A stretch of 64,000 nt of DNA from NCBI GenBank assembly GCA_965368185.1, contig CBDULZ010000007.1:1-64000 (forward strand), written 5' to 3'. Below are positions 52,176 to 61,127 of this stretch, one piece after another; position 1 is the first letter of the stretch, and each line of letters starts with the position of its first letter. The translations under genes and the position numbers were made by a program. Source of the DNA: Kriegella sp965368185 (lineage in GTDB: Bacteria > Bacteroidota > Bacteroidia > Flavobacteriales > Flavobacteriaceae). The notes below the pieces were generated by a model. It was not told where the DNA came from, did not search any database, and worked only from the letters and a program-made list of their open reading frames with translations.

Positions 52176-52484
52176 CTACTTTACGATTAATTTTCTGGTA
52201 GCCACTTTGTCTTTTTCAAAGACTCGTAAAACATAGACTCCTGCGTCTAAATCGGAGAGATTCAATTCAGTTCCTAAAATTGTGGTTTCCAACACTTGAA
52301 TCCCCAATACATCAAAAATTAAAATTTTCTTGGGAGCTTTTTCCGTGGTGTTTATATAAATCTTACCATTGGTAACGGGGTTGGGGTACAGTTTAAACCC
52401 ATCAATATCACCGCCGCTCTTGGCATCTTGCCCATAAGCGATAGAAATAAAAAGAAAAGAAATTACGAGGTAAAGTTGCTTCAT
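52176..52484 (-). CDS. Mini T9SS sorting-domain protein
   Basis: A 102-residue protein: signal peptide MKQLYLVISFLFISIAYGQ, a short linker, and then a T9SS type A domain (KLYPNPVTNGKIYI, IFDVLGIQVLET, GVYVLRVFEKDK, ending TRKLIVK). Like its neighbour it has essentially no cargo. Its start was set by the signal peptide. Confidence 0.85.
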   Translation of the reverse strand: MKQLYLVISFLFISIAYGQDAKSGGDIDGFKLYPNPVTNGKIYINTTEKAPKKILIFDVLGIQVLETTILGTELNLSDLDAGVYVLRVFEKDKVATRKLIVK

Positions 52485-52581
52485 AAAGTATATGTAACAA
52501 TAAATATACCACAAAGATAGGGAATTTCGCCATTCGTATCTTAAGGTGTACTCAGGATTGCGTATAAATTCGCTAAAATGC

Positions 52582-52608
52582 AAAAAGCCCCTTAGTGAGG
52601 GGCCTTTA
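52582..52608 (-). terminator. Terminator downstream of the TonB receptor
   Basis: On the minus strand AAGGCCCC(T) and AGGGGCTT arms with a short loop, followed by a T-run, 20 bases after the receptor stop codon. Confidence 0.8.
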
Positions 52609-52627
52609 TAAAAACACAGAAGGCTCT

Positions 52628-55459
52628 TTAGAATTTAATACTATAGCCTATAGAAAACGCTCTTCCCGGACTTCTTTTAGAAAAAGTCTTGTTGGTAGCC
52701 CCAAAAGATTCATATTCACTTTCTACATCGTCATTCATAAGATTGGCGATTTTGAAATTGATGCTTTGATTGTTGTTCTCTCCAAATGACTTGGTCAAAT
52801 TGAAATTCAGATTATGGTAGGGCATGGTGTAAACATCGGGTACAAACCCATTACCGACAACCTGTAAGGTTTTGCCCTGTACATTATAGAATAAGCCCAT
52901 TTGCATACCTTTCTCTTCGTCATCATAATTTATTCCAGTGTTTATCAAAAAGGGCGATTGACCCTGTAACTCCCTGTCATTGCCCAATGTTTGTCCGTCG
53001 CGAAGGCCGAGTTCCCTTAGGTTTCTTTCTTGATCACTGTAGATTTGGGTAGATTTTATTATGGAAGTGTTCACGTTAAAACTGAAATTATTTAACAACG
53101 GGGTGACAAAGCCAAGGTTTTTCCGAATTTCGAATTCTAAACCCATTACGTCGGCGTCGCCTAAATTTTGAGGTTGAAAATTATCAGTAGACGACTCAAA
53201 ATAGGTAAGTTCTATTGGGTCTTTAAACTTTTTATAAAAGCTACTCAATGCAATCATTTCAGCGCGCTCTCCAAACCATTCAATTCTAAAATCGAAATTA
53301 TTGATATAGGTGGGCTGTAAGTTTATATTGCCGATGAACGTATTACTGGAAAGGGGATCGAAGATCTTGGCAATAGATGCTTCTTTGAACGAAGGCCTTG
53401 CAGTAGTTCTAGCATAGGAACCACGCAGGTTCACCTGTTCGATCAATTCATAGATAAGATTGGCCGTTGGAAAGAAATCGAACTTGTCAATAATGGTTTC
53501 ACTATCAAAAATCACCTTTTCCGGATCATTTATGTCTTTATTGTCTTCTCCGGTATAGATTGATTCGAATTTTTCCATTCGCAGCCCAAGAATCGTTCGT
53601 AGTTTGTTTCCAATCTTAAATTCATTGGAGACATATCCCGCCATGTTTTGCTGAACCGCTTCATAAGTGTTGGCAGGCTCGGAAATTGAAATATCGGGAT
53701 CAATGTGAGACCCTGAATTGTTGCTGACCGTCCATAAATTTTCTTCCAAAAGAATATTATTGGCATCACCTGCATAATCTACCGTTTGAAAGTTCGAAGA
53801 TTGAATCTCAAAATTCAATATGCTAAAATCACGTGTTTTATATGATCCGTATGCACCAAATTTTAATTTAGCATCTTTTTGGCCAAGCTCATATTTTTTG
53901 GTAAAATCAAGTTTTGCGACACCATTTATTTCCTCGAGATCCCTCCAAATTCTTTTTGGCTGATTGTTTTGTGCAATTGCATAAATACCGTCTTCAACTT
54001 GAAATGAAGTTGTTCTGATATCTTTATCCTCAATTTTAGAAAGGGTAGGGGAAAGTGCCCATTCCGATGTCCAAGAGGCATCTTCGCTTGTATGTGTACC
54101 GGTTAATAAAGCATTGGTAATCGAGCGCTGCGTATATTCAATATTGTCTTTCGCAAAATTAACGAAATCAGAAAAATTTAAGGTCTGATTAAAAACACCT
54201 GCCGTAGATTCGCCATTCTGCAAGTGCAAAAGATTCAGTTTGTACTTTGAACGGGCGGTCTTGAACGATGTGCCCAATAATCCGCTTACGAGTACATTGT
54301 TTTGACCTATTTCTCCTCGCTGTGTTCGGTCGGTTTCCAGTTCAAACACCGATTTGTCAGCGTTTCTCCTGTAGAAGTTATTCTCCGCACCCTCATAATA
54401 AGTCGTGCTGTTTTTATAGGATACTGAAGCCAGAAAGCCAAGTCGGTTTTCCCCATCCCCCACATTGAATTGATTGCCCAAGGTAAATCCTAAACTATAA
54501 TCCATACCGCTATTACTGCGCATCGCTCCAAGAATCGGATTGAATTGCTTCGTAATCGTCGTAAGTCTTGGATCGTAATCGTATGTATTTGGTATATCTT
54601 GATTCTTGTTGATCGGAACGTCTCTTGTACCGTCGTCAAAGCCTAAGAAATCGGTATCCCCTCCTTCATAATCAAGATAGTCTCCGTTAAAGTGCATGTC
54701 AGGGTTGTAGGTACCACTTAGTGAAAGACTGTATTCTTTTTGAGTGGGGTAATCTTTTGTAACGATATTAACCATACCTCCCGTGAAATCTGCTGGAAGA
54801 TCCGCGGAGGCCGATTTTAGCACCAGAACATTATCGATAATATTGGTTGGAAAAATATCCAATTGAATGGTGTTTCTGTCTGGATCTAAACCGGGAATAT
54901 CCACCCCATTAAGAATAGACTTGGTGTATCGATCTCCGAGTCCACGTACATACACGTATTTTCCTCCTTGAACCGAAACTCCAGGTACGGTCTTGATGGC
55001 ACTAGCAACGTTGCTCGAACCTGATTTTTTAAATGTCTCGGCAGAGATGCCATCGAGTACGTTGACGGCTTTCTTTTGAATGCCAAGAACGGCCGTCTCT
55101 GTATTTTTCTTAACACTGACGGATACGACAACTTCATCGAGACCTTCTGCCAATGTTTCCATATTTACGTCTACCGTAGTAACTTCTCCCGGTTTTATGA
55201 CTACTTCAGTAATCTCTACGGTTTTATAGCCCAAGAAAGAATAGGTTATAGTATAGGTTCCTTCGTCTAATGAAAGGGTGTAAATGCCGTCAAAATCTGA
55301 AGTCGTTCCATTCGTAGTACCCTTGACGAAAATGTTTGCAAAAGCGACAGGGTCTTGGAAATCAACATCGATTAATTTACCCGTTACTTCCCCTTTTTGG
55401 GAGAAAACAGATTGAAACAGAAAAAAGGTGACAACGATTAGTTTAAAATTGATTTTCAT
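52628..55459 (-). CDS. TonB-dependent receptor with carboxypeptidase-like domain
   Basis: A 943-residue outer-membrane receptor. It has a signal peptide (MKINFKLIVVTFFLFQSVFSQ), a carboxypeptidase-regulatory-like beta domain (GKLIDVDFQDPVAFANIFVKG, about residues 25-110), a plug with VYVRGLGDRYTKSILNGVDIPG, and a barrel ending in IGYSIKF. It follows a lipoprotein gene by 86 bases including an imperfect hairpin, and that pair is divergent from a PhoB/PhoR-like system. The transported substrate is not visible from the sequence; phosphate-related nutrients are a hypothesis. Confidence 0.9.
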   Translation of the reverse strand: MKINFKLIVVTFFLFQSVFSQKGEVTGKLIDVDFQDPVAFANIFVKGTTNGTTSDFDGIYTLSLDEGTYTITYSFLGYKTVEITEVVIKPGEVTTVDVNMETLAEGLDEVVVSVSVKKNTETAVLGIQKKAVNVLDGISAETFKKSGSSNVASAIKTVPGVSVQGGKYVYVRGLGDRYTKSILNGVDIPGLDPDRNTIQLDIFPTNIIDNVLVLKSASADLPADFTGGMVNIVTKDYPTQKEYSLSLSGTYNPDMHFNGDYLDYEGGDTDFLGFDDGTRDVPINKNQDIPNTYDYDPRLTTITKQFNPILGAMRSNSGMDYSLGFTLGNQFNVGDGENRLGFLASVSYKNSTTYYEGAENNFYRRNADKSVFELETDRTQRGEIGQNNVLVSGLLGTSFKTARSKYKLNLLHLQNGESTAGVFNQTLNFSDFVNFAKDNIEYTQRSITNALLTGTHTSEDASWTSEWALSPTLSKIEDKDIRTTSFQVEDGIYAIAQNNQPKRIWRDLEEINGVAKLDFTKKYELGQKDAKLKFGAYGSYKTRDFSILNFEIQSSNFQTVDYAGDANNILLEENLWTVSNNSGSHIDPDISISEPANTYEAVQQNMAGYVSNEFKIGNKLRTILGLRMEKFESIYTGEDNKDINDPEKVIFDSETIIDKFDFFPTANLIYELIEQVNLRGSYARTTARPSFKEASIAKIFDPLSSNTFIGNINLQPTYINNFDFRIEWFGERAEMIALSSFYKKFKDPIELTYFESSTDNFQPQNLGDADVMGLEFEIRKNLGFVTPLLNNFSFNVNTSIIKSTQIYSDQERNLRELGLRDGQTLGNDRELQGQSPFLINTGINYDDEEKGMQMGLFYNVQGKTLQVVGNGFVPDVYTMPYHNLNFNLTKSFGENNNQSINFKIANLMNDDVESEYESFGATNKTFSKRSPGRAFSIGYSIKF

Positions 55460-55488
55460 TTAATTAAGTAGTTAAATCGTAATAAAGG

Positions 55489-55519
55489 AATTGCCCGCCA
55501 TGTTTAATGGCGAGCAATT
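55489..55519 (-). other. Intercistronic hairpin between lipoprotein and receptor genes
   Basis: ATTGCTCGCCAT and ATGGCGGGCAAT arms (one G-U pair) without a clear T-run. Probably an mRNA processing or stability element separating lipoprotein from receptor expression. Confidence 0.6.
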
Positions 55520-55545
55520 GTAATAGTTTTAGTTTGTTAGTTCGA

Positions 55546-56985
55546 TTAGAATCCAAATCCGGCTTTAGCGTTTGCATAAGTCCAGCTGAACTGGGAAACA
55601 TCGGCACCAACAGTAGCTGCGCCTTCTGTTACTTGGGTGGTCCATGCAGCGGCTTGTTCTGTAAATGCCGGAGTTATGATAGGTGTTTCATTCACATCAT
55701 TACTATCATCCTCGTCATCACAATTTGACAAGCAACCTACTTTTTCAGAAAAAATACTATGGTCGAAACCTACAACTTCCCAAGCGGCGAATGTCAAGAG
55801 ACCATCAATATAGTTTTGGGCTACCTGGTTGTTGTCCAATTCTACATCCTTGCCATCTTGAAAACCGATAGCATAAATATTCTCGGTAGTTCCCATCGCA
55901 TTACTTCTATAATCGGCATATTCGCCATTAGGAGCTACTGAATTTCCGAAGATAGTTACATTTCTAATGGTGAAAGAACCAGCGGCAGAACCTTCTGGGC
56001 CATCAATTTCAAAAGCGTGGTCAGAACTGTCTCCCGAAACTACAACCGCATTGTCTATAGTGCCAGAATAAGCCATGTCAACGTCTATGGCATCGTCTCC
56101 CTGTGCCCAAACCATTATGTTGGTGGCATTTACCGTTCCGCCAAAGAACTCGACACCATCATCTACATTGCCTACGACCTCTATATTGTCTATGGTCGTA
56201 CCAGTACCAACGGAGCCAAGGGTGAGACCATTGATTTCATTCCCTTCACCTATTAGTGCTCCCCCATGACGGATAGAAACATATTTTAGAATACCTGAAT
56301 CGTCAGCGTCGTTAAGCGCATCTCCAGGCCCGAATAATCCGAAAGTATCATCAGCAGGAATACCTTCGATTTGAACTTCGGTAACATCGCCTTTAAAAGA
56401 ACCTGAAGCTCTTCCTAAAACAATAAGACCGCCCCAAAGTCCTCTTTGGTTTTCATCTAAATTAGTACCGGCCGTTTGACCTACAGCAATATTATCATCC
56501 TCAGAAGTAAAAATGATGGGTTTTTCGGCAGTGCCTTCTGCGTTGATTTTAGAATCTCTCTGTACAATCAGAGCTGAAGCCAAAGACCCGGACCCTTTCT
56601 GACCTTTAACGATAGTGCCAGGTTCGATGGTTAAGGTGTTTCCGACGCCAACGACAACCTTTCCGGCTAGAATATATATGTTCTTGGCTTCCCATGTCGT
56701 GTCTTCACTGATTTCGCCAGATACTGTAATGATCTGTGCACAAGACCCTCCAAAATCAACATCCGTCTCATCACCATTTTGGATACCATCGTTACAGGTG
56801 GCTGATACTTCACCGCCACAAGGCTGACAATTTGGGCCGCCGCAATCTACTTCTGTTTCTCCTTGGTTTTGAATACCATCGTTACAGGTAGCCAAGGGTT
56901 CGATTATGGCAATCTTGTCATCATCACCACAAGAAGTAAGGGTTAGTGCGACTATGGCCAATGTAGATAAAAGTAATTTTTTCAT
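55546..56985 (-). CDS. Exported Cys-repeat lipoprotein with right-handed-helix-like repeats
   Basis: A 479-residue lipoprotein (lipobox LTLTSCGDD). After the signal come two Cys-rich copies of CNDGIQN-G-E-T-x-V-D (TCNDGIQNQGETEVDCGG and TCNDGIQNGDETDVDFGG). A long Gly/Thr/Asn/Asp-rich region of beta-helix type repeats follows (ILAGKVVVGVGNTLTIEPG, GLWGGLIVLG, IDNIEVVGNVDDGVEFFGG). Surface display is likely. Such lipoproteins accompany the neighbouring TonB receptor. It is the first gene of the unit divergent from the PhoB-like regulator. Confidence 0.82.
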   Translation of the reverse strand: MKKLLLSTLAIVALTLTSCGDDDKIAIIEPLATCNDGIQNQGETEVDCGGPNCQPCGGEVSATCNDGIQNGDETDVDFGGSCAQIITVSGEISEDTTWEAKNIYILAGKVVVGVGNTLTIEPGTIVKGQKGSGSLASALIVQRDSKINAEGTAEKPIIFTSEDDNIAVGQTAGTNLDENQRGLWGGLIVLGRASGSFKGDVTEVQIEGIPADDTFGLFGPGDALNDADDSGILKYVSIRHGGALIGEGNEINGLTLGSVGTGTTIDNIEVVGNVDDGVEFFGGTVNATNIMVWAQGDDAIDVDMAYSGTIDNAVVVSGDSSDHAFEIDGPEGSAAGSFTIRNVTIFGNSVAPNGEYADYRSNAMGTTENIYAIGFQDGKDVELDNNQVAQNYIDGLLTFAAWEVVGFDHSIFSEKVGCLSNCDDEDDSNDVNETPIITPAFTEQAAAWTTQVTEGAATVGADVSQFSWTYANAKAGFGF

Positions 56986-57107
56986 TTTTTCGTTCGTTTT
57001 GTTTTATTAAAGTTTAGTACGGGGGATAACCCTTATTTTGAAACACTGCAAATAAACCGCCACATTGTAAAAGTCGCATTACGCATATATTAAATGTGCA
57101 TTGCAAT

Positions 57108-57125
57108 AAGGTTATCTTAAGGTTA
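57108..57125. promoter_or_regulatory. 11-bp-spaced direct repeat, candidate PhoB-like box
   Basis: AAGGTTA at 57108-57114 and again at 57119-57125, an offset of exactly 11 bp, the spacing of Pho boxes. It lies between two divergent genes, 50-80 bp from the promoter of the response-regulator gene. Confidence 0.5.
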
Positions 57126-57151
57126 CTAGATTAAATGAACGTTAAGGCGCT

Positions 57152-57180
57152 TTGTTATAATAGTATTATCTTTACATTTG
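57152..57180 (+). promoter_or_regulatory. Bacteroidota promoter of the PhoB-like gene
   Basis: TTG at 57152-57154, 18 bases, then TACATTTG (TAnnTTTG) at 57173-57180, 26 bases before the ATG. Confidence 0.6.
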
Positions 57181-57206
57181 GCGGATTAACCAATTTGAAT
57201 ACCCTC

Positions 57207-57893
57207 ATGAAAAAGAAGGATATTAAGATACTACTGGTCGATGACGAACCTGATATTTTAGAGATTGTCAGTTATAATCTTTCGTCGGAAGGATATGAAG
57301 TATTTACGGCCAAGAACGGAACTGAAGGCGTTGCCAAAGCAAAGAAGAAAAAGCCACATCTGATCATCCTAGATGTAATGATGCCTGAAATGGATGGTAT
57401 CGAAGCTTGTGAGACCATACGCAACACATCGGGGCTCGAGAACACCATCATTGTCTTTCTGACTGCAAGGGGAGAAGATTATTCACAAGTTGCAGGTTTT
57501 GACGCAGGTGCTGACGACTATATCACAAAGCCGATAAAGCCCAAGGTGTTGGTAAGTAAGGTAAAAGCATTGCTCAGAAGGCTAAAAGATGAAACTCCAC
57601 AAGCTGAAGACATAGTTAAGGTGGGTAATATCGTTATTGATCGAGAAGAATATAAAATTATCAATGACGGTACCGAAATCGTACTGCCGAGAAAAGAATT
57701 CGAACTCTTGGCGTTGCTTACTTCTAGACCAAGTAAAGTTTTTAAGCGAGAGGTAATCTTAGACAGGGTTTGGGGCAATGAAGTTGTAGTCGGAGGACGA
57801 ACAATTGATGTTCACATACGAAAACTACGTGAAAAAATCGGGGATGATCACTTTAAGACCGTAAAAGGCGTAGGCTATAAGTTTGTCTTATAA
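57207..57893 (+). CDS. OmpR/PhoB-family response regulator
   Basis: A 228-residue regulator. The receiver domain has DDEPD at its start, the phospho-acceptor Asp in LIILDVMMPEMDG, the Thr in VFLTARGEDY and Lys in YITKPIKPK. The C-terminal winged helix has IDREEYKI, LPRKEFELLALLTSRPSK, DVHIRKLREKIGDDHFKTVKGVGYKF. The start at MKKKDIKILLVDDEP is set by the receiver fold. It is coupled to the downstream kinase (1-bp overlap of the stop with the next ATG). The closest-looking family is PhoB. Confidence 0.93.
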   Translation: MKKKDIKILLVDDEPDILEIVSYNLSSEGYEVFTAKNGTEGVAKAKKKKPHLIILDVMMPEMDGIEACETIRNTSGLENTIIVFLTARGEDYSQVAGFDAGADDYITKPIKPKVLVSKVKALLRRLKDETPQAEDIVKVGNIVIDREEYKIINDGTEIVLPRKEFELLALLTSRPSKVFKREVILDRVWGNEVVVGGRTIDVHIRKLREKIGDDHFKTVKGVGYKFVL

Positions 57894-58948
57894 TGGCCAC
57901 TCGTTTAAAAAAGTCATACCGATTTGCTTTTCGTTCTGCACTTTTTATAATCGTATTCTTTGTTCCAGTATTGAGCATGCTAATGTGGCTTTTTGATATG
58001 GTCAATTGGTATTTGCTTGCCACAACCAGTATCACCGTATTTTTACTGTCTTTTGGTGCAATCCAAATTCGTATTGAAAAATTTATCTATAGACGGATCA
58101 AGAAAATTTACGATGATGTTTCGCTGCTAGAATCATCTTCTTTGACTTCCGACACCATAAATACCGATATGCGAACTTTGACTGCTGAAATCGAAAAGTT
58201 TGCCAAGGATAAGAAAATAGAAATAGATACCCTCAGAATTCGCGAAGAATACCGGAAAGATTTTCTCGGAAATGTCTCACATGAATTAAAGACTCCCCTT
58301 TTTACGGTCCAGGGATATATTCTCACGCTTCTTGACGGAGCGATGGAAGATAAAAATATCAGAAAAAAATACCTACAGCGCGCCAACAAAGGAGTGGAGC
58401 GGCTTATATATATCGTTAAGGATCTAGACCTAATCACCAAATTAGAGGTTGGAGACCTTCATTTAAACCTTCAAGACTTTGATATTGTGGAGTTAATTCA
58501 AAGTGTATTCGATCAATTGGAAATGAAAGCGGCAAAAAAGAAGGTTGTTTTGACCTTTGACATGGACTATGAAGATCCAATTTTCGTTAGGGCTGATAAA
58601 GAAAAAATTCACCAGGTGCTCACCAACCTTTTAGTGAACTCAATTAAATATGGCCATCGAGACGGTACAACGGAGGTCAGTGTCGAAAACTTGATTAAAA
58701 ATAAAGTTATAGTGCGGGTAACCGACAATGGCGAGGGAATCGCGAAAAACCATATTCCACGACTCTTCGAACGCTTTTATAGGGTTGACAAAAGTGGTAG
58801 CAGAAATGAAGGGGGCTCCGGATTGGGGTTGTCAATAGTAAAGCACATTATTGAGGGACATGACGAGAAAATCTATGTAGAAAGTGTTGAAGGTGTCGGC
58901 TCAGAATTTTCATTTACCCTAGAGAAAACAAAGAACAAGATCGCATAG
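57893..58948 (+). CDS. PhoR-like sensor histidine kinase
   Basis: A 351-residue kinase with two adjacent N-terminal TM segments (SALFIIVFFVPVLSMLMWLF and YLLATTSITVFLLSFGAIQ) and almost no periplasmic domain. A HAMP-like linker follows, then HisKA (FLGNVSHELKTPLFTVQGY) and HATPase domains (NLLVNSIKYG, DNGEGIAK, GSGLGLSIVKHII). The lack of a periplasmic sensor fits PhoR-type kinases that sense through partner proteins. It is translationally coupled to the PhoB-like regulator. Confidence 0.9.
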   Translation: MATRLKKSYRFAFRSALFIIVFFVPVLSMLMWLFDMVNWYLLATTSITVFLLSFGAIQIRIEKFIYRRIKKIYDDVSLLESSSLTSDTINTDMRTLTAEIEKFAKDKKIEIDTLRIREEYRKDFLGNVSHELKTPLFTVQGYILTLLDGAMEDKNIRKKYLQRANKGVERLIYIVKDLDLITKLEVGDLHLNLQDFDIVELIQSVFDQLEMKAAKKKVVLTFDMDYEDPIFVRADKEKIHQVLTNLLVNSIKYGHRDGTTEVSVENLIKNKVIVRVTDNGEGIAKNHIPRLFERFYRVDKSGSRNEGGSGLGLSIVKHIIEGHDEKIYVESVEGVGSEFSFTLEKTKNKIA

Positions 58949-59309
58949 TCAATTTGAGAATGTATATTCTTCTATCTACTAAAATGGTCTACTCGGATTA
59001 AATCTTCGATTGTAAAATTTCCGTGTTTGTTCTGGAGTATCAATTGATATATGAAAGAAGTTCGAACCAAGCAAGTTACGGAAATTCCTTTCGTAAATAC
59101 TGCCAAGGCGGTGCCATCCGAAGCTAAGATCGGGGTATAACTCTCTACAATTAAAGAATTAATAAAGGGAACCCAGCGGGCTGATGGCCTAGTCCCCAAT
59201 TGAAATGGGCGACAAGAGTTTGTTTAGATTTATTCATATAAGATAAAGAAACAATGCCCGTTGGGTTTGGAGATTTCCTTAGCTTTGCCAAATCATTAAA
59301 TTTGGTTTT
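58949..59309. other. Intergenic spacer without recognised gene
   Basis: About 360 bases between the PhoR-like gene and trmB. A minus-strand reading frame at 58972-59199 encodes 75 residues without recognisable features, so it is not called. No tRNA or known RNA was seen. Confidence 0.45.
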
Positions 59310-59975
59310 TTGGGAAGCAAGAACAAGTTAAAGCGATTTAAGGAAAACGAGACATTTCGTAATGTTATTCAGCCCAAAAGGGATGAAATACAGAAGGGGT
59401 ATCCTTTCAAGGGCGATTGGAAAAGTCATTTTGGCAACAATAATCCAATCGTACTTGAGCTTGGTTGTGGAAAAGGGGAATATACGGTAGGGTTGGCCCA
59501 AAAAAACAAAAACAAGAATTTTATCGGAATTGATATCAAGGGTGCCCGTTTGTGGCGTGGGGCCAAGACGGCTTTGGAAGAAAATCTGCCAAATGTTGCT
59601 TTTCTGCGTACCCAGATAGAATTAGTCGATGATTTGTTCGCTTTGAATGAAATAGCGGAAATTTGGATAACCTTTCCAGACCCACAAATCAAATACAAGC
59701 GAACAAAACACCGTATGACCAACCAATTTTTCCTTGAAAAGTACAGACGGATTTTGAAACCCGATGGAGTCGTACACCTGAAAACCGATAGTGAATTTAT
59801 GCATGGGTATACATTGGGCCTTTTGCAAGGCTTAGGGCTTGAAATATTGTATGCAAATCATGATGTATACAAAAATGAAGGAAGTCCCGAGTCCGTTTTG
59901 GGTATACAGACTTTTTATGAAAGTCAATACCTTGAACAAGGAAAACCGATTACCTATATTCAATTTAGGGTTTAA
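59310..59975 (+). CDS. trmB: tRNA (guanosine(46)-N7)-methyltransferase
   Basis: A 221-residue SAM-dependent enzyme making m7G46 in the tRNA variable loop. VLELGCGKGEYTVGLAQ is the SAM motif I, IGIDIKGARLWRGA motif II, and IWITFPDPQIKYKRTKHRM the catalytic TrmB signature. It starts with TTG; the derived N-terminus (M)GSKNKLKRFKEN matches homologs, so the rare start codon is supported. A LysE-type exporter gene begins 3 bases downstream. Confidence 0.95.
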   Translation: MGSKNKLKRFKENETFRNVIQPKRDEIQKGYPFKGDWKSHFGNNNPIVLELGCGKGEYTVGLAQKNKNKNFIGIDIKGARLWRGAKTALEENLPNVAFLRTQIELVDDLFALNEIAEIWITFPDPQIKYKRTKHRMTNQFFLEKYRRILKPDGVVHLKTDSEFMHGYTLGLLQGLGLEILYANHDVYKNEGSPESVLGIQTFYESQYLEQGKPITYIQFRV

Positions 59976-59978
59976 ATA

Positions 59979-60608
59979 ATGCAACACCTGCTCATACTTT
60001 TTTTTGCTACTTTTTCGGCAGCTTTTATGGCCACAGTGCCCCCAGGCTTGCTGAATATGAATGCCGCCAAGACTAGTGTAGAAAAGGGTAAGTTGAACGG
60101 TATTACCTTTAGCCTTGGGGTTTCGAGTATGGTACTGATACAGGCCTATGTGGGTGTGTTGATCTCTAAATTCTTGCATAAAAACCCTGAAGTGGTCGAG
60201 GTACTGTTGAAGATTGCAGTTATCATTTTTTCTTTATTGGCTATTTATTTCTTTAGGGCCGCGAGGCGAAGAGCGGTGAATCCTTCTAAAAAAGTAACCG
60301 TAAGCAAAAGAAATAGCTTTTTTAAGGGATTTTTATTGGCCGCCGTCAATTTGTTGACTATTCCATATTACAGCGGTCTAAACGCTATGTGGAACGCTTC
60401 GGGCTGGATCAAGTTTCAGATTACCGATATCCTTACCTTTGTGTTGGCGGCTGGTTTTGGTACATTTTCAGTTTTGTATATGTACACCATTTATTTCAAT
60501 AAGCTAGAAAATAAGACCAACCGCTTTTCAAAAAACTCGAACTATATTCTAAGTGCGCTGATGGTTGTTCTTTTGATAATTACGATTTTCAGAATTAGCA
60601 GTCAATAA
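59979..60608 (+). CDS. LysE family translocator
   Basis: A 209-residue inner-membrane exporter with about six TM segments. The family's N-terminal pattern appears as FAAFMATVPPGLLNMNAAKTS, with GVSSMVLIQAYVGVLIS following. It likely exports an amino acid. Coupled on the left to trmB (3 bases) and on the right to the MGMT-like gene (1-bp overlap), so a three-gene operon. Confidence 0.9.
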   Translation: MQHLLILFFATFSAAFMATVPPGLLNMNAAKTSVEKGKLNGITFSLGVSSMVLIQAYVGVLISKFLHKNPEVVEVLLKIAVIIFSLLAIYFFRAARRRAVNPSKKVTVSKRNSFFKGFLLAAVNLLTIPYYSGLNAMWNASGWIKFQITDILTFVLAAGFGTFSVLYMYTIYFNKLENKTNRFSKNSNYILSALMVVLLIITIFRISSQ

Positions 60609-60940
60609 TGAAACCTGAGAACCAGAATTTCTTTCAAAAGGTATATGAGGTAGCCAAACAAATTCCATATGGCAGGGTAACCTCTTATGGGGCCATTGCA
60701 AAATATTTAGGGGCCGCCAGAAGTGCAAGAATGGTTGGTTGGGCTATGAACGGGGCAGGTACTATGGAAGATGTACCTGCACATCGAGTTGTCAACAAGG
60801 CGGGGCTGTTGACCGGTAAACACCATTTTGAGGGAACTAATCTGATGCAACAACTTTTGGAAAGTGAGGGAATACAGGTTGTCGATAATCAGATCGTCGA
60901 TTTTGAAAAGCACTTTTGGGACCCTTGGAAAGAGTTGTAG
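60608..60940 (+). CDS. Alkyltransferase-like (ATL) protein
   Basis: A 110-residue protein of the O6-methylguanine-DNA methyltransferase fold, DNA-binding part only. The active-site motif PCHRV is PAHRVV here, so the alkyl-acceptor Cys is replaced by Ala. Known ATLs bind O6-alkylguanine and hand lesions to nucleotide excision repair without transferring the alkyl group. IPYGRVTSYGAIAKYLG and RMVGWAMN are typical helix and finger-residue regions. Confidence 0.92.
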   Translation: MKPENQNFFQKVYEVAKQIPYGRVTSYGAIAKYLGAARSARMVGWAMNGAGTMEDVPAHRVVNKAGLLTGKHHFEGTNLMQQLLESEGIQVVDNQIVDFEKHFWDPWKEL

Positions 60941-61127
60941 TGTTTATGTCACCAGCTCTAATTTTAAGTGGAGCTTAGTATTTATTGAATTTTTAAGCAT
61001 TTTGTTGGTAATACACCTTCTTATTTTAGCATATTTTATTTCAATACCTTCACTTTCTAATCTCCCCCCTAAGCCTTATCTTTGTTGTTTAGAATCATTT
61101 TATATAAAGCCTCAAAGCAAGAGTTAA

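Noticed and set aside
58972..59199. A 75-residue open frame on the minus strand between the PhoR-like gene and trmB
   Set aside because: No signal, domain or neighbour supports it, and its start is ambiguous. Only the length speaks for it.
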